Shown piece by piece: positions 62,776 through 64,000 of a stretch of 64,000 nucleotides of DNA (within the stretch, counting starts at the first letter, position 1; each line of letters opens with the position of its first letter). The notes beneath the pieces were generated by a model. That model was given only the letters and a program-made list of their open reading frames with translations, did no database searches and had not been told where the DNA came from. Both the position numbers and the translations under genes were made by a program. Source of the stretch: Herbaspirillum sp. GW103 (GTDB lineage Bacteria > Pseudomonadota > Gammaproteobacteria > Burkholderiales > Burkholderiaceae_D); NCBI RefSeq assembly GCF_000261365.1, contig NZ_AJVC01000004.1, positions 372,001 to 436,000 on the forward strand, given 5' to 3'.

Positions 62776-63477
62776 TCAGCGCGGCAGGTCGAACAAAAGC
62801 ACTTCAGCCTTCTCGCCGCCACTGATGTCAATGCGGTCGACCGCACTGAATTTCACGGCGTCGCCGGCTTGCAGCGCCTGGCCATTGACGCTGACCTTGC
62901 CGCGAGCCACATGTACATAGCCCAGGCGGCCTGGCGGCAGGGTGTACCCGGCCGTTTGTGCGCCATCGAACAGGCCGGCGTACAGTTGGGCATCCTGGTT
63001 CATGCTGACCGAACCGTCACGGCCATCGCGCGAGGCCACCAGACGCAGCTTGCCGTCCTTGTCAGCGGCCGAGAAGTGCGCCTCCTGGTAGCCCGGCTCA
63101 GCCCCGGCGCGGTCGGGCATGATCCAGATCTGCAGGAAATGCGTGGTGCCGTCCTGCGAATGGTTGTACTCCGAATGACGCACGCCCGTGCCGGCACTCA
63201 TGCGCTGCACGTCACCGGGACGGATCACGCTGCCATTGCCCATGCTGTCCTTGTGCGCAAGTTCACCTTCGAGCACATAGGAAATGATCTCCATGTCACG
63301 GTGGCCATGGGTACCAAAACCCTGCCCTGCGGCCACGCGGTCCTCGTTGATCACCCGCAGCGGACCGAAGCCCATGTGCTTGGGATCATGGTAGTCCGCG
63401 AAGGAAAAGCTGTGATACGAATCCAGCCAACCGTGGTTGGCGTGGCCACGATCGTTCGCTTTGCGAAGTTCCATCAT
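62776..63477 (-). CDS. Pirin family protein (quercetinase-like)
   Basis: A 233-residue bicupin. The N-terminal cupin has the metal ligands in GFGTHGHRDMEIISYVLEG (His-x-His) and GVRHSEYNHS (His and Glu), as in E. coli YhhW, which has quercetin dioxygenase activity in vitro. HANHGWLDSYHSFSFADYHD near the N-terminus is the family signature. A GAGG site precedes the first of two adjacent ATG codons (63477). Its divergence from a LysR regulator suggests that it is the regulated target. Confidence 0.92.
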   Translation of the reverse strand: MMELRKANDRGHANHGWLDSYHSFSFADYHDPKHMGFGPLRVINEDRVAAGQGFGTHGHRDMEIISYVLEGELAHKDSMGNGSVIRPGDVQRMSAGTGVRHSEYNHSQDGTTHFLQIWIMPDRAGAEPGYQEAHFSAADKDGKLRLVASRDGRDGSVSMNQDAQLYAGLFDGAQTAGYTLPPGRLGYVHVARGKVSVNGQALQAGDAVKFSAVDRIDISGGEKAEVLLFDLPR

Positions 63478-63545
63478 GTCAACACCTCTTTCTTGAGTGG
63501 GACCAAACCGGAATTGATTTAGTCAAAATGTTTGTCGATGGCGTC

Positions 63546-63574
63546 ACTATAGAGGCTAACTTTTTCGCAGATAA
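63546..63574 (-). promoter_or_regulatory. Promoter of the pirin-flavodoxin unit
   Basis: On the minus strand TTATCT (63574-63569), a 17-base spacer and TATAGT (63551-63546), about 70 bases before the pirin ATG. It lies within the region where a LysR protein would bind. TAAAAT at 63579-63584 may serve the divergent LysR gene. Confidence 0.5.
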
Positions 63575-63626
63575 GGTCTAAAATCCGTAGTGTTCATTCA
63601 AAAAATTTAAACAAGCGGAGCTCGAC

Positions 63627-64000
63627 GTGAACCTCACCCTGGAATCCCTGCTGATCCTCGACATGATCGACCGCAAGGGCAGCTTTGCCGCCGCCGCCGT
63701 GGCCCTGGACCGGGTGCCCTCGGCCCTGACCTACAGCGTGCGCAAGCTGGAGGATGACCTCGATGTGCTGCTGTTCGACCGTCGCGGCCACCGGGCCCAG
63801 TTGACACCGGCCGGCCTGCAATTGTTGCAGGAAGGCCGACACCTTTTGCTGGCCGCCAGCGATCTGGAGCAGCGTGTCAAGCGCACCGCCACCGGACGCG
63901 AGACCGAATTGCACATCGTGCTCAACAGTCTGATTCCCTTCGAGAAGATGCTGCCGGTCATCGAAGCCTTCGACCGCGAAGAGTCCGGCACACGGCTGCG
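63627..64000 (+). CDS. LysR family transcriptional regulator, N-terminal part only
   Basis: From the GTG at 63627 an open frame runs to the window edge (124 residues). It reads VNLTLESLLILDMIDRKGSF and continues with AAAAVALDRVPSALTYSVRK, the winged helix-turn-helix of LysR regulators, then LFDRRGHRAQLTPAGLQLL; the effector domain begins at about residue 92 (ELHIVLNSLIPFEKM). GGAG lies six bases before the GTG. It is divergent from the pirin and flavodoxin genes, which it probably controls. The right end is cut off by the window. Confidence 0.9.
   Translation, partial: MNLTLESLLILDMIDRKGSFAAAAVALDRVPSALTYSVRKLEDDLDVLLFDRRGHRAQLTPAGLQLLQEGRHLLLAASDLEQRVKRTATGRETELHIVLNSLIPFEKMLPVIEAFDREESGTRL

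Overview
The window reads as ordinary chromosome of a GC-rich betaproteobacterium of the order Burkholderiales. It most resembles Oxalobacteraceae of the Herbaspirillum type: the housekeeping proteins (ArgA, PepN, DnaE, HemF, TrhO, RNase G) look betaproteobacterial, and many promoters carry a -10 box of the form TAtAATG or TAcAATG close to the start codon. The genus is an inference from protein resemblance, not from any search.

Layout. 1-5.7 kb: hrpA (5' end only) divergent from argA, then yggX, a two-domain M16 peptidase and rpiA. 5.8-11.3 kb: a CPA2 antiporter, an Lrp-type regulator divergent from a branched-chain amino acid binding protein, and two small proteins. 11.4-14.65 kb: tRNA-Thr(CGT) followed by a lower-GC insert holding a flippase (Wzx-like) and a polymerase (Wzy-like), enclosed by two near-identical 36-bp copies of the tRNA terminator. 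14.7-24.3 kb: accessory genes, namely a sterol-desaturase-like enzyme, two lipoproteins, a nuclease, a BdlA-like PAS-PAS-MCP receptor, a LysE exporter, a CheY-like protein, a FecR/OmpA pair, inverted-repeat elements, a 40-residue small protein and the decayed tail of a second chemoreceptor. 24.4-40.3 kb: transport and metabolism (solute-binding proteins, three DMT permeases, a diguanylate cyclase, fbp, pepN, quinone reductase, a HerA-like ATPase). 40.5-48.7 kb: yebC, purD, mscS and a tightly coupled run hemF-nadD-rsfS-rlmH-maf-rng. 48.8-57.4 kb: an LPS-core region with two O-antigen-ligase-family proteins, msbA, two GT9 and two GT8 glycosyltransferases. 57.4-64 kb: dnaE, trhO, a flavodoxin and a pirin, and the start of a divergent LysR regulator.

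How the genes fit together. The envelope theme is strong: Wzx and Wzy candidates beside the tRNA, and MsbA, core glycosyltransferases and ligase-family proteins at 49-57 kb could together build and export LPS. Signalling genes (PAS-MCP, GGDEF, lone receiver, FecR/OmpA) suggest surface-attached life. I found no CRISPR array, complete prophage, intact insertion sequence or convincing new defence system. The most unusual items are the repeat-bounded wzx/wzy insert, three candidate leaderless promoters with identical spacing, two small genes of 40 and 56 residues, a 27-bp inverted-repeat element upstream of fecR, and an RsfS with a long histone-like tail.
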